Assembly (NCBI GenBank): GCA_040223615.1
Contig: JAVKFY010000002.1
Span: 6,924-70,923, forward strand
Length of the DNA: 64,000 nt
From: JAVKFY01 sp040223615
GTDB lineage: Bacteria; Pseudomonadota; Alphaproteobacteria; GCA-2731375
Reading direction: 5' to 3'
The notes under the pieces were generated by a model. It did not search any database. It saw only the letters and a list, made by a program, of their open reading frames with translations, and had not been told where the DNA came from. The position numbers and the translations under genes are program-made. This document shows positions 42,465-51,698 of the stretch, one piece after another. The stretch's first letter is position 1, and each line of letters begins with the position of its first letter.

Positions 42465-43205
42465 CTAGGTCGCCGACATGCCGCTCTCGACCGGAATGAT
42501 CGCGCCGGTCATCAGCCGGCTGTCGTCGCTGGCCAAAAACAGGGCGACGTCGGCGATGTCCTCCGCCTTGCCCATCCCCAGCAGGTGGCGGTGCGCGAAT
42601 GGATTGTCTTGCACCGGACCCTGGATCATGCCGACGACGCGGTCGGTCAGGATCATGCCCGGCGCCACCGCGTTGACCCGGATGTCCGGCGCCCATTGCA
42701 GCGCCAGTGTACGAGTGAGGGCGAGCACGCCACCCTTCGCCGACGTGTAGGCGTCGGCGCCGGCGGTGCCGACCAGCGCCCGGATCGAGGTGGTGTTGAT
42801 CACCGAGCCGCCGCCGCTGGCCCGCATCGCCGGCAGGCCGAAGCGGCAGAACAGGAACGTCCCGAACAGGTCAACCTTGATGGTGCGCCAGAACTCGTCG
42901 AGCGGCAGGTCGGTGACCTTGCCGTCGCGCGGGTTGCCGCCGCCGGCATTGTTGTAGAGCACGTCGAGCCCGCCCAGCATCTCCGTCGCCTGCTGCATCG
43001 TCGACTTCACGGCCGTTTCGTCGGCGACGTCGCATTTGTAGAAAGTGGCGCCGGTCTCATCGGCGAGCGCCTTGCCGAGGTCGTGCGCAATGTCGCAGAA
43101 CGCGACCTTGGCGCCCTCCGCCGTGAAGCGCCGTACCCCGGCCCGGCCGATGCCGTTGGCGCCGCCGGTGATGAAGGCCCGCTTGTCCGCCAGTCTTGCG
43201 CTCAT
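42465..43205 (-). CDS. Short-chain dehydrogenase/reductase
   Basis: 246 residues, classical SDR. The NAD(P) loop is TGGANGIGR (about 13-21), NNAG is at about 90, and the catalytic Tyr-x3-Lys is YTSAK (about 153-157) with a preceding Ser in NTTSIR. The C-terminus MTGAIIPVESGMSAT fits the family. The cofactor preference cannot be read reliably; Asp in FCDIA favours NAD+. The substrate is unknown. It lies two bases after the methyltransferase start on the same strand and appears inserted between methyltransferase and comF relative to the common order. Confidence 0.88.
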   Translation of the reverse strand: MSARLADKRAFITGGANGIGRAGVRRFTAEGAKVAFCDIAHDLGKALADETGATFYKCDVADETAVKSTMQQATEMLGGLDVLYNNAGGGNPRDGKVTDLPLDEFWRTIKVDLFGTFLFCRFGLPAMRASGGGSVINTTSIRALVGTAGADAYTSAKGGVLALTRTLALQWAPDIRVNAVAPGMILTDRVVGMIQGPVQDNPFAHRHLLGMGKAEDIADVALFLASDDSRLMTGAIIPVESGMSAT

Positions 43206-43244
43206 CGTCTTCCCCATGCTTGCGATTGCGGCGACTATAGCGCC

Positions 43245-43997
43245 ATGACCGTGCTGGCGGACATCGAGGCGGGCTTGCGGCGCACGCCGGGCAGGCTGCT
43301 CGACCTGCTGCTGCCGCCGCGCTGCCTGGGTTGCGGCGCGGAAGTCGGCGGGCCGGGGCAGCTCTGCGGCGACTGCTGGGGCGGGCTCGCCTTCATCGCA
43401 GACCCGTGCTGCGGCCGCTGCGGCCGGCCGTTCCATGCCGCCCGCGATGCCGCGCCCTTCTGCGCCGACTGCCTGCGCGACCCGCCGCCCTACGACCGCG
43501 CCCGCGCTGCGCTGGTCTACGACGATGCCAGCCGCGACCTGATCCTGGCGTTCAAGCATGGCGACCGCACCGACGCCGCACCGACCTATGCCAACTGGCT
43601 GGCGCGCGCCGCCGGGCCGCTGCTGGAGCGCGGCGTCGACCTGGTGGTGCCGGTGCCGCTGCACCGCTGGCGCCTGCTGCGGCGGCGCTACAACCAGTCG
43701 GCGCTGCTGGCCCAGGCGCTGGCGCGCCAGACCGGCGTGCCGTTCCGCCCGGCGGCCCTGTCGCGCGTGCGGCCGACGCGAAGCCAGGGCCGGATGTCCG
43801 CCGCCGGCCGCGCCCGCAACGTGCGCGGCGCCTTCGCCGCCCGGCCGGAACTGGTCAACGGCAAGTCGGTGCTGCTGGTCGACGACGTGCTGACCTCGGG
43901 CGCCACGCTGTCGGCCTGTGCCCGAACCCTGAAACGGGCCGGCGCGCGCGCCGTCGGCGCGGTCACCCTGGCCCGGGTTGTGCGCGGCGGCGGCTGA
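43245..43997 (+). CDS. comF: ComF-family phosphoribosyltransferase-like protein
   Basis: 250 residues. An N-terminal four-Cys double zinc-finger region (CLGCGAEV, CGDC, CCGRCGRPF, CADC) precedes a PRTase domain with the PRPP loop VLLVDDVLTSGATL (about 210-223). ComF is needed for DNA uptake in competent bacteria; many alphaproteobacteria carry it without known competence. The gene is divergent from the SDR, with 39 bases between starts. The grxC gene follows at 42 bases. Confidence 0.93.
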   Translation: MTVLADIEAGLRRTPGRLLDLLLPPRCLGCGAEVGGPGQLCGDCWGGLAFIADPCCGRCGRPFHAARDAAPFCADCLRDPPPYDRARAALVYDDASRDLILAFKHGDRTDAAPTYANWLARAAGPLLERGVDLVVPVPLHRWRLLRRRYNQSALLAQALARQTGVPFRPAALSRVRPTRSQGRMSAAGRARNVRGAFAARPELVNGKSVLLVDDVLTSGATLSACARTLKRAGARAVGAVTLARVVRGGG

Positions 43998-44039
43998 CCT
44001 ATATCTTGGCGCTCCGGTTGCTGATGGAGTGTTCCGCCG

Positions 44040-44303
44040 ATGGCGAAGGTCGAAATCTATTCGACGATCTGGTGCGGCTTCTGCGCCCGCGCCAAGGGTC
44101 TGCTGAACGCCAAGGGCGTGCAGTTCCGAGACATCGACATCGAGACCACGGCCGGCGCCCGCGACGAGATGCTGGCGCGTTCCGGCGGCCGGACCTCGGT
44201 GCCGCAGATCTTCATCGACGGTCACCATGTCGGCGGCTCCGACGACTTGATCGCGCTGGAACGCGCCGGCAAGCTCGATCCGATGCTGCGGTCGGAGGCC
44301 TAG
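44040..44303 (+). CDS. grxC: Glutaredoxin 3
   Basis: 87 residues, the usual size. The active site is Cys12-Gly-Phe-Cys15, a variant of the common CPYC/CPFC; the cis-proline TSVPQIFI and the GGSDDL glutathione-binding loop are present. Glutaredoxin 3 uses glutathione to reduce protein disulphides and ribonucleotide reductase. The missing proline between the cysteines may raise the thiol pKa or alter Fe-S handling. The start is 42 bases after comF; the nitrilase gene follows by three bases. Confidence 0.92.
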   Translation: MAKVEIYSTIWCGFCARAKGLLNAKGVQFRDIDIETTAGARDEMLARSGGRTSVPQIFIDGHHVGGSDDLIALERAGKLDPMLRSEA

Positions 44304-44306
44304 ACG

Positions 44307-45161
44307 ATGGCGACGTTCAAGGCCGCGTGCGTCCAGAACACCGCCTCCAACGACATCGAGCGCAATATCGAGAAGCTCGGCATCCAGGTGCGCCGGGCGC
44401 GCGATGCTGGCGCCGACTTCATTACCACCCCGGAAGTCTGCCTGATGATCGAACAGGGGGCGAAGCGGACCCGCGAGAAGGCGGTTGCCGAAGCCGCGCA
44501 CCCCGGCCTGGCAGCGTTCCGCGAATGGGCCCGGGAGACTGGCGCATGGCTGCTGGCCGGCTCGCTCACCGTCCTGCGCGACGACGACAAGCTGGCCAAC
44601 CGGTCCTACCTGCTGGACCCGGCCGGCAAGGTGGTCGCGACCTATTCCAAGATCCACATGTTCGACGTGACCCTGCCGAACGGCGAGCAGTATCGCGAGA
44701 GCAACGCCTACACGGCGGGCGAGGACGCGGTGCTGGCCGACCTGCCCTGGGGCCGGCTCGGCATGACCATCTGCTACGACATGCGTTTTCCGCACCTCTA
44801 TCGCGACCTGGCCAAGCAGGGCGCCGACATCCTGACCGTGCCGTCCGCCTTCACCCGGCCGACCGGTCGGGCGCACTGGGAAGTGCTGCTGCGCGCGCGG
44901 GCCATCGAGACCGGCTGTTTCGTGCTCGCGGCGGCGCAGTGCGGCGAGCATGCCGGCGGCCGCAAGACCTACGGCCACTCGCTGATCGTCGCGCCCTGGG
45001 GCGAGGTGCTGGCCGAGGGCGGCGAACTGCCCGGCGTGGTCACCGCCGAGATCGACCTCGACCGCGTCGCCGAGGCGCGCCAGCGCGTGCCCTCGCTGCA
45101 GCACGACCGACCGTATTCCGGCCCGACCTTGGCCAACCCGGCCGAGCAGGCAGCCGAGTAG
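44307..45161 (+). CDS. Carbon-nitrogen hydrolase, Nit1/Nit2 type (probably deaminated glutathione amidase)
   Basis: 284 residues. The nitrilase catalytic triad is visible: Glu43 (TTPEVCL), Lys114 (YSKIHMFDV) and Cys149 (TICYDMRFP). The GEQYRESNAYTAG segment fits the Nit1 group, which hydrolyses deaminated glutathione as a metabolite repair enzyme. The omega-amidase Nit2 group is the alternative. The location directly after a glutaredoxin gene favours a glutathione-related role. The start is three bases after the grxC stop. Confidence 0.9.
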   Translation: MATFKAACVQNTASNDIERNIEKLGIQVRRARDAGADFITTPEVCLMIEQGAKRTREKAVAEAAHPGLAAFREWARETGAWLLAGSLTVLRDDDKLANRSYLLDPAGKVVATYSKIHMFDVTLPNGEQYRESNAYTAGEDAVLADLPWGRLGMTICYDMRFPHLYRDLAKQGADILTVPSAFTRPTGRAHWEVLLRARAIETGCFVLAAAQCGEHAGGRKTYGHSLIVAPWGEVLAEGGELPGVVTAEIDLDRVAEARQRVPSLQHDRPYSGPTLANPAEQAAE

Positions 45162-45278
45162 TTCTACTTATTTTGCGTAGGAACCGTATCGCCTAGCCTC
45201 CCTGCAACCATCCTCCACCCAAGAAGGGGATGCTTGCGGGGCGTAGGCAGGGGCGATGCCTCTGCATATGGAGGCGAG

Positions 45279-46007
45279 ATGATGTCATTCACGGCCACAT
45301 TGACGAACGTGGCGCTTGGCGCCGCACTTCTGTCGTTCCTGGCGGCCACGCCGCGACCGGCGTCGGCAATCGAGATTCTGCCCTCGGCGCAGGGCACGAT
45401 CGGTGACAACAGCCCGGACGTCCTGGATGGCGTAGCGGATTTCGTTTCGGCGCCCAATCTCCTGGTGGTCAGCCTGACGGACAACGGCAGGGTGGCAGGC
45501 GACAATTTCGAACAGCGCGGCATTGTCGAGTTCGACCTGTCGTCGATCTCCGGATTTGTCCTGTCGGCCACCCTGGAGATGTCGCTGCATGGCGGCGGCG
45601 GTGGTGCTGACACCAGTTTCACCGTCGACATCCTGACTTACGAGGGCGATGGCGTGGCCGGACTCGACGACTACGGCGCCGGCGCCTTCTTCAAGGCCGA
45701 GGAATACCAGAGCAACGAGTGTTGCGATCCCGCGACCGACCACTTCATCGACGTGACCTTGGCGATCCGCGACCTCGTCGACAACGCCGCCGGCTTCGCT
45801 GGCTTCAATGTGCAGCGGCCGTCGCTGCGCCGCGCCGACGACCGGGGTACGATCACCGCGCAATTCGGCGCGAGCTTCATCAACTCGGCATCGCCGCTGC
45901 TGATCGTCGAGGTTGGCGATGCACCGCCGACCGACGCACCGGAACCGGGCACGCTGGCGCTGCTATTCGCCGGACTGGTCGGGCTCGGACTCTATCGACG
46001 GCGCTAG
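45279..46007 (+). CDS. PEP-CTERM sorting-domain exported protein
   Basis: 242 residues. The N-terminal signal peptide (about 5-29, ending RPASA) is followed by a beta-rich, low-cysteine domain (about 30-215). The C-terminus is a classic PEP-CTERM: Pro-Glu-Pro-Gly, a hydrophobic helix (TLALLFAGLVGLGL) and the basic YRRR end. Such proteins are cut and processed by an exosortase and released or anchored in exopolysaccharide. No exosortase (epsH/xrt) is in this window. The first of two ATGs at 45279 is preceded by ATGGAGGCGAG. The gene end overlaps the convergent methyltransferase by four bases. Confidence 0.88.
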   Translation: MMSFTATLTNVALGAALLSFLAATPRPASAIEILPSAQGTIGDNSPDVLDGVADFVSAPNLLVVSLTDNGRVAGDNFEQRGIVEFDLSSISGFVLSATLEMSLHGGGGGADTSFTVDILTYEGDGVAGLDDYGAGAFFKAEEYQSNECCDPATDHFIDVTLAIRDLVDNAAGFAGFNVQRPSLRRADDRGTITAQFGASFINSASPLLIVEVGDAPPTDAPEPGTLALLFAGLVGLGLYRRR

Positions 46008-46528
46008 GCCAGCACCGGGGCGCCGCGGATCGCGCAGATCCGCTGGCGCATCGCCGGGCCGCCTGTTCCCGAAACTCGCTCGTCCAGGCCCTGCTCGAAG
46101 GCGATCGCCGTGAGCTCGCCAACCGCGTCGAACAGCTCGTTCTCGCGCAGCAGGAAATCCGGGTTCGACGGCTTGCCGAACCGCCCGTTGCCGGCCATGA
46201 AGGTCTCGTAGATCAGCACCCCGTCCGGCTCCACCGCCGCCACGATCGCCGGGAACAGCGGCCGGTGCAGGTAGTTGGTGACCACCACGCCGGCGAATTG
46301 GCGCCCGGCCAGCGGCCAGGGCGCGCCGTCCTCCAGGTCGGCCTCGATAGCTTCGACGCCGTCCAGGTCGGCAACGCCGGACACGTCGCGGTCGACGGCG
46401 ATCACCGGATGGCCGCGCTGGCGCAGCAACCGGGTGTGCCGACCGTTGCCGCAGGCCAGGTCAAGCACCGGCCCGCCGCCGGAAATCAGGGCCGCGAACC
46501 GCGCCACCCAGGGCGATGGTGAGGGCAT
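46004..46528 (-). CDS. Class I SAM-dependent methyltransferase, TehB-like
   Basis: 174 residues from the ATG at 46528, which has GGGGAG twelve bases upstream; longer starts up to 46606 are possible. Motif I is VLDLACGNGRHTRLLRQRGH, followed by VIAVDRD (acidic residue for SAM ribose) and VVVTNYLHRPLFPAI. The substrate is unknown; tellurite-resistance TehB and other small-molecule methyltransferases share this fold. It sits between the PEP-CTERM gene and DUF1178, where the common alphaproteobacterial order has nothing fixed. Confidence 0.82.
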   Translation of the reverse strand: MPSPSPWVARFAALISGGGPVLDLACGNGRHTRLLRQRGHPVIAVDRDVSGVADLDGVEAIEADLEDGAPWPLAGRQFAGVVVTNYLHRPLFPAIVAAVEPDGVLIYETFMAGNGRFGKPSNPDFLLRENELFDAVGELTAIAFEQGLDERVSGTGGPAMRQRICAIRGAPVLA

Positions 46529-46608
46529 CGTCAATGGCACTCCCCTTGGCAAAGTACCGGTAGGGTGCCATTTAGTTCGCATGAACGCGTTTCGGGCATA
46601 GTCCACCG

Positions 46609-47028
46609 ATGATCGTCTTCGACCTGATCTGTTCGCAAGAGCACACCTTCGAGTCCTGGTTCAAGGATTCGTCGGCGTTCGACAAGCAGCGCAAGCGCAA
46701 GCTGATCGAATGCCCGGTCTGTGGCGACACCAAGGTGGAAAAAGCGCTGATGGCGCCGGCCGTCGCGACCGGCCGCAAGAAGGACGCCGCGCGCGAGAAG
46801 ATGGTGATGGCCCAGGCCTTCAAGGCGCTGTCGGACATGCGCAAGAAGGTCGAGGATAATTGCGAGTATGTCGGCGACAAGTTCGCCGACGAGGCGCTGA
46901 AGATTCACCACGGCGAGACCGAGAAGCGCGACATCTACGGCGAGGCCACCGAGGATGACGCGGAACGCCTGGAAGAAGAGGGCGTCGAGTTCGGCCGCAT
47001 CCCCTGGCTGCCCCGCGCGGATAATTAG
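46609..47028 (+). CDS. DUF1178 protein
   Basis: 139 residues. The conserved start MIVFDLICSQEHTFESWFKD, the CPVCGDTKVEKALMAPAV zinc-ribbon-like stretch and the acidic end EGVEFGRIPWLPR identify DUF1178. The family is found almost only in alpha- and some other proteobacteria and has no established role. It usually lies by the nitrilase, grxC and ubiG genes, as here. Confidence 0.92.
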   Translation: MIVFDLICSQEHTFESWFKDSSAFDKQRKRKLIECPVCGDTKVEKALMAPAVATGRKKDAAREKMVMAQAFKALSDMRKKVEDNCEYVGDKFADEALKIHHGETEKRDIYGEATEDDAERLEEEGVEFGRIPWLPRADN

Positions 47029-47040
47029 CGCGCCCCAAGA

Positions 47041-47075
47041 CGCGTCATCGCGGACTTGATCCGGGATCCATGTCG
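47041..47075. repeat. Third copy of the extragenic palindrome (CGTCATCGCGGACTTGATCCGGG type)
   Basis: CGTCATCGCGGACTTGATCC continues to GGGATCCATG and corresponds, in reverse, to the palindrome family of 40866-40906 (ATGGATCCCGG...CCGCGATGACG). The arms are less perfect than in the other copies. The following bases to 47125 include ATGGACCCCGGCTCAGGGCC, a further partial copy. No gene is seen in 47029-47125. Confidence 0.6.
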
Positions 47076-47125
47076 ATCCCACGCGTATCCTCGAAATGGA
47101 CCCCGGCTCAGGGCCGCGCAGGTGA

Positions 47126-47866
47126 TTATGTGGCCTTCACCGCCGTCAGCAGGTAGTTGATCGGCGTGCGCCGCGTCAGCACCCACTCGTCGCTGATCGG
47201 GCGGTAGTTCAGGCCGGACAACGTACGCGGCTCGGCGCCGGCCTGGCGCAGCCAATCCTTCAACTCCCGGGGCCGGACGAAGCGGCGCCAGTCGTGCGTG
47301 CCGCGCGGCAGCAGGCCGACGACGTATTCCGCCCCGATCACCGCGAAGGCCAGCGCCGGCGCGGTCCGGTTCAAGGTCGACAGCGCCAGCAGCCCGCCCG
47401 GTTTGGCCAACGCCACGCACTCGGCGATCAGGCCGGGCTGGTCCGGCACATGTTCGATCACCTCCATGCACACCACCAGGTCGAAGCCGCGCTCCTCGGC
47501 GGCGAGGTCCGCGGCGGTCGCCTGGCGGTAGTCGATATCGAGCCCGGCGGCCTCGGCATGCCGGCGCGCGGCGGCGATATTCTCGCCCGCCGCGTCGATC
47601 GCCGTGACCTCGGCGCCGAGCCGGGCCAGCGGCTCCGACAACAGCCCGGCGCCGCAGCCGACGTCGACCGCGCTCAGCCCCTGCAGCGGCCGTAGCGAGG
47701 TCGTATCGCAGCCGAAATGAGCCTCGGCTTCCTGCCGCAGGAATCCCAGGCGCGCCGGGTTCAGGCGATGCAGCGGCGCCATCGGCCCGCGCTCGTCCCA
47801 CCATTGCGCCGCCAGCGCGTCAAACCGCGCGATCTCGTCCGGATCGATCGTGCCGGTCGCGCTCAT
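47126..47866 (-). CDS. ubiG: Ubiquinone biosynthesis O-methyltransferase UbiG
   Basis: 246 residues. VDVGCGAGLLSEPLARLGAEV (motif I), VTAIDAAGENIAAARRHA, and the VCMEVIEHVPDQ region identify UbiG; N-terminal EIARFDALAAQWWDERGPMAPLH is the family signature. UbiG performs both O-methylations in ubiquinone synthesis. It is divergent from lysC. The 199-base gap between them carries no strong promoter consensus that I can see. Confidence 0.96.
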   Translation of the reverse strand: MSATGTIDPDEIARFDALAAQWWDERGPMAPLHRLNPARLGFLRQEAEAHFGCDTTSLRPLQGLSAVDVGCGAGLLSEPLARLGAEVTAIDAAGENIAAARRHAEAAGLDIDYRQATAADLAAEERGFDLVVCMEVIEHVPDQPGLIAECVALAKPGGLLALSTLNRTAPALAFAVIGAEYVVGLLPRGTHDWRRFVRPRELKDWLRQAGAEPRTLSGLNYRPISDEWVLTRRTPINYLLTAVKAT

Positions 47867-48065
47867 GGCGGTGCCCAGTGGGACACGGCCCGCTTATCAT
47901 CATGTGCGTGCTGTTGCGCGCTCATCGCCTGACTTCCTCCGCTTGTGTCCGTTGGCCTCGCGCAGTATCTATGCGCGCCCGTCGGGGGACAGCGCGCGGG
48001 CGGAACCGGATATTGTCGTCTGTCATGGTGCCGCCTTTTCGAGGCGGGCGCCGCAAGAGGTTGTC

Positions 48066-49286
48066 GTGGCCCGCATCGTGATGAAATTCGGCGGCACGTC
48101 GGTCGCCGATGTCGAACGTATCAAGGCCGTGGCCGGCAAGGTCAAGGCCGAGGTCGAGGCTGGCAACGAGGTCGCGGTCGCGGTATCCGCCATGGCCGGC
48201 ACCACCAACCAGCTCATCGCCTTTACGCGCGAGACCAGCGTGCTGCACGACGCGCGCGAGTATGACGTGGTGGTTTCCGCCGGTGAGCAGATCACCTGCG
48301 GCCTGTTGGCCATGGCGCTGCAGGCGATCGGCGTCAACGCGCGCTCCTGGCTCGGCTGGCAGCTTCCGCTGCAGACTGACGGCACGCATGGTAGTGCCCG
48401 GATTCAGGCGATCCCGGCCGACGAGGTGGTTCGCCGCTTCGGCGACGGCCAGGTGGCGGTGGTCGCCGGCTTCCAGGGCATCGGCACCGACAATCGCGTC
48501 ACTACGCTGGGCCGTGGCGGTTCCGACACCACTGCGGTGGCGCTGGCGGCCGCGATCCAGGCCGACCGGTGCGATATCTACACCGACGTCGACGGCGTCT
48601 ACACGGCCGATCCGCGGATCGTGCCGCAGGCCCGCAAGCTCGACAAGGTAACCTACGAAGAGATGCTGGAGATGGCCTCGCAGGGCGCCAAGGTGCTTCA
48701 GACCCGCTCGGTGGAGCTGGCGATGAACCACCGCGTGCGCGTGCAGGTGCTGTCCAGCTTCTCCGACGAACCCGGCACATTGGTAGTAGACGAGGACGAG
48801 ATCGTGGAACACGCGGTCGTCAGCGGCATTGCCTATTCGAGCAATGAAGCCAAGATTACCATCCTGCGCGTCGCCGACCGGCCCGGCATCGCGGCCACCG
48901 TCTTCGGCCGCCTGGCCGACGCGCAGATCAACGTCGACATGATCGTGCAGTCCGCTTCGGCCGACGGCGCGGCCACCGACATGACCTTCACCATCCAGCG
49001 CCCGGACCTGGAGCGCGCCATGGTGGTGCTGGAGGGTCTGAAGGAGGAGGTCGGCTTCCAGGACGTCATCGCCGACGGCAACGTCGTCAAGGTGTCGGTG
49101 ATCGGCGTCGGCATGCGCAGCCACGCCGGCGTCGCCCAGCGCATGTTCCAGGCGCTCAGCGACAAGGGCATCAACATCCACGTGATCTCCACCTCCGAGA
49201 TCAAGATCTCGGTGATTATCTCGGCCGACTATACCGAGCTGGCGGTGCGCGCCCTGCACGCCGCCTACGGGTTGGATGCGACCTGA
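48066..49286 (+). CDS. lysC: Aspartate kinase
   Basis: 406 residues, the size of the class I homomeric aspartokinase. N-terminal KFGGTSVAD (about 7-15) is the kinase signature, and GRGGSDTTAVALAAAI and DVDGVYTADPR bind ATP and aspartate. Two ACT domains (about 262-406) give feedback by lysine and threonine. The GTG at 48066 starts VARIVMKFGGTS, the family N-terminus. The ptsP gene follows after 21 bases, a conserved lysC-ptsP arrangement. Confidence 0.97.
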   Translation: MARIVMKFGGTSVADVERIKAVAGKVKAEVEAGNEVAVAVSAMAGTTNQLIAFTRETSVLHDAREYDVVVSAGEQITCGLLAMALQAIGVNARSWLGWQLPLQTDGTHGSARIQAIPADEVVRRFGDGQVAVVAGFQGIGTDNRVTTLGRGGSDTTAVALAAAIQADRCDIYTDVDGVYTADPRIVPQARKLDKVTYEEMLEMASQGAKVLQTRSVELAMNHRVRVQVLSSFSDEPGTLVVDEDEIVEHAVVSGIAYSSNEAKITILRVADRPGIAATVFGRLADAQINVDMIVQSASADGAATDMTFTIQRPDLERAMVVLEGLKEEVGFQDVIADGNVVKVSVIGVGMRSHAGVAQRMFQALSDKGINIHVISTSEIKISVIISADYTELAVRALHAAYGLDAT

Positions 49287-49307
49287 TCCGGGCAGGGCAC
49301 TAAACAG

Positions 49308-51560
49308 ATGAGCGTCCGTCGCCAGACCGGGCCGCGCACCCTGCTGCGCCAGTTGCGCGAGCTGATGGCCGCGCCCGGCGAGGCGCAGCATCGGTTGAAC
49401 CAGGTCGTCCAGGTGGTCGCCGCCAACATGGTGGCCGAGGTCTGCTCGGTCTACCTGATCCGCGACGGCCTGCTGGAGCTGTTCGCCACCGAGGGCCTCA
49501 ACGCCGAGGCCGTGCACAACACCAAGATGCGCCTCGACGAGGGCCTGGTCGGCCTGATCGCGCGCGAGGCGCGGCCGATCTCGCTGGCCGACGCGCAGTC
49601 GCACAGCCGGTTCTCCTACCGCCCGGAAACCGGCGAGGAGATCTACTCCTCGCTGATGGGCGTGCCGGTGGTCCGGGCCGGCCGCGTCGTCGGCGTGCTG
49701 GTGGTACAGAACCGCACCCGGCGCCAGTACACCGAGGACGAGACCGAGGCGATGCAGACCATCGCCATGGTGCTGGCCGAAATGGTCGAGGCGCTGCTCG
49801 CCGAGACCGCCGGGGGCGGCACCGCGAACCTGGTCCCGGCGCGGCTGGAAGGCTCCGCATTGGCTGAAGGACTGGCCAGCGGCATCGCCGTGCTGCACCG
49901 GCCGCGCCTGGTGGTCGAGCGCCACGTCGCCGACGACGTCGCAGTCGAATACGACCGGCTCGACACCGCCGTCGCCGAGCTGCGCCGCGAGGTCGACCGC
50001 ATGCTGCAATCGTCCGGCGGCGCCAGCACCGGCGAGTCGCGAGAGATCCTCGAGGCCTACCGCATGTTCGCCTACGACCGCGGCTGGTTTAACCGCATGC
50101 AGGCCGGCATCACCTCGGGCCTGACCGCCGAGGCGGCGGTGGAGCGGGTGCAGATCGAGACCCGGGCGCGGATGACCGAGATCCACGACCCCTACTTGCG
50201 CGAACGCCTGCTCGACATCGAGGATCTGGCCAACCGGTTGCTGCGGATCCTGCTCGGCGCCACCGACGCGCCGGGCGCGCGCGAGCTGCCGCCCGACGCG
50301 GTGGTGGTGGCACGCCACCTCGGGCCGGCCGAGCTGCTGGACTACGACCAGACCGGCCTGAAGGCGCTGGTGCTGGAGGAGGGCGCGCCGACCAGCCATG
50401 TCGCCATCGTCGCGCGCGCGCTGCAGATCCCGGTGGTCGGCCGCGTCGATGGGTTGCTGGAGCAGGTCGAGCCCGGCGATCCGGTGGTGGTCGACGGCGA
50501 CCGCGGCCTGGTGCTGCTGCGCCCCACCGCCGACGTCGCCGAGGCGATGGGCGCGGCGATCCTGCTGCGCGAGGCCCGGGTGGCCGAGTATGCCGCGCTG
50601 AAGGACGAGCCTGCGGTGACGCTGGATGGCACCCGTATCGAGCTCAACATCAACGCCGGCCTGCTCGCCGACCTGGTGCAGCTCGACAAGACCGGCGCCG
50701 ACGGCGTCGGCCTGTATCGCACCGAACTGCACTTCATGGTGCGTTCCACGCTGCCGCACGTGGCCACCCAGACCGAGTTCTACAGCCAGGTGGTGAACGA
50801 TGCCGGCGACCATCCGGTGATGTTCCGCACTGTCGATATCGGCGGCGACAAGGTGCTGCCCTACATGCGCGGCTACGAGGAAGAGAATCCGGCGATGGGC
50901 TGGCGCGCGATCCGGCTGGCCCTGGACCGGCCGGCGCTGCTGCGCATGCAGTTCCGGGCGCTGCTGAACGCGACCGCCGGGCGCACGCTGAACCTGATGT
51001 TCCCGATGATCGCCGAGGTCGCCGAGTTCGACGCCGCCCGCGAGCTGCTGGACCGCGACATCGCCCGCCAGCGCCGTGCCGGCCTGCCGATGCCTTCCGA
51101 AATCAACGTCGGCACCATGCTGGAGGTGCCGAGCCTGGTGTGGCAACTCCCGGCGTTGCTGCGCCGCGTCGACTTCATCTCCATCGGTTCCAACGACCTG
51201 CTGCAGTTCCTGTTCGCGTCCGACCGTGGCAACAGCCGGCTGGAGGGCCGCTACGAAATCCTGAGCCCGGCGGCGCTGAGCCTGCTGCGCCAGGTGGTGA
51301 GCGGTTGCGATGCCGCCGGCGTGAAGGTCAGCCTGTGCGGCGAGGCCGCCGGCCGGCCGCTGGAGGCGATGGCGCTGCTCGGCCTCGGCCTGCGCTCGAT
51401 CTCGATGTCGGCCGGCTCGATCGGCCCGGTCAAGCAGATGCTGCGCGGCCTTGATCTGCCGACGCTAAACGCCTTCATGTCGCCACTATTGGATGGCGAC
51501 ATGTCGAACCTGCGCGAACCGTTGACTCAATTCGCGCAAGACCACGGTATCGCGATCTAG
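49308..51560 (+). CDS. ptsP: Phosphoenolpyruvate-protein phosphotransferase PtsP (EI-Ntr)
   Basis: 750 residues. N-terminal GAF domain (about 10-155), the PEP-utilising N domain, the mobile phosphohistidine domain with His364 in GAPTSHVAIVAR, and the C-terminal PEP-binding barrel (about 430-740) with GADGVGLYRTELHFM and ISIGSNDLLQFLFASDR. EI-Ntr starts the nitrogen-type phosphotransferase relay (PtsP, NPr, EIIA-Ntr), which senses glutamine via the GAF domain and affects potassium, phosphate and stringent responses. Together with glnE it links the window to nitrogen control. Confidence 0.96.
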   Translation: MSVRRQTGPRTLLRQLRELMAAPGEAQHRLNQVVQVVAANMVAEVCSVYLIRDGLLELFATEGLNAEAVHNTKMRLDEGLVGLIAREARPISLADAQSHSRFSYRPETGEEIYSSLMGVPVVRAGRVVGVLVVQNRTRRQYTEDETEAMQTIAMVLAEMVEALLAETAGGGTANLVPARLEGSALAEGLASGIAVLHRPRLVVERHVADDVAVEYDRLDTAVAELRREVDRMLQSSGGASTGESREILEAYRMFAYDRGWFNRMQAGITSGLTAEAAVERVQIETRARMTEIHDPYLRERLLDIEDLANRLLRILLGATDAPGARELPPDAVVVARHLGPAELLDYDQTGLKALVLEEGAPTSHVAIVARALQIPVVGRVDGLLEQVEPGDPVVVDGDRGLVLLRPTADVAEAMGAAILLREARVAEYAALKDEPAVTLDGTRIELNINAGLLADLVQLDKTGADGVGLYRTELHFMVRSTLPHVATQTEFYSQVVNDAGDHPVMFRTVDIGGDKVLPYMRGYEEENPAMGWRAIRLALDRPALLRMQFRALLNATAGRTLNLMFPMIAEVAEFDAARELLDRDIARQRRAGLPMPSEINVGTMLEVPSLVWQLPALLRRVDFISIGSNDLLQFLFASDRGNSRLEGRYEILSPAALSLLRQVVSGCDAAGVKVSLCGEAAGRPLEAMALLGLGLRSISMSAGSIGPVKQMLRGLDLPTLNAFMSPLLDGDMSNLREPLTQFAQDHGIAI

Positions 51561-51698
51561 GCAATTGAAGTCACAGCCCGATTTTGGTCTAGTTGCACCG
51601 CAGCGCGACGTTGCCGCGAGGGGACGCGCAACATCGCGCGTAGTGGTTAACAGATTAGTAATCATTGGGCATCAACTTTGCAGTCCGGTAAATCCAAT

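Noticed and set aside
47922..51146. Open frame of over 1,000 codons on the minus strand opposite lysC and ptsP
   Set aside because: Very high GC removes stop codons in antisense frames. The translation is rich in His, Arg, Gln and Gly without known motifs, while lysC and ptsP are clear on the other strand.
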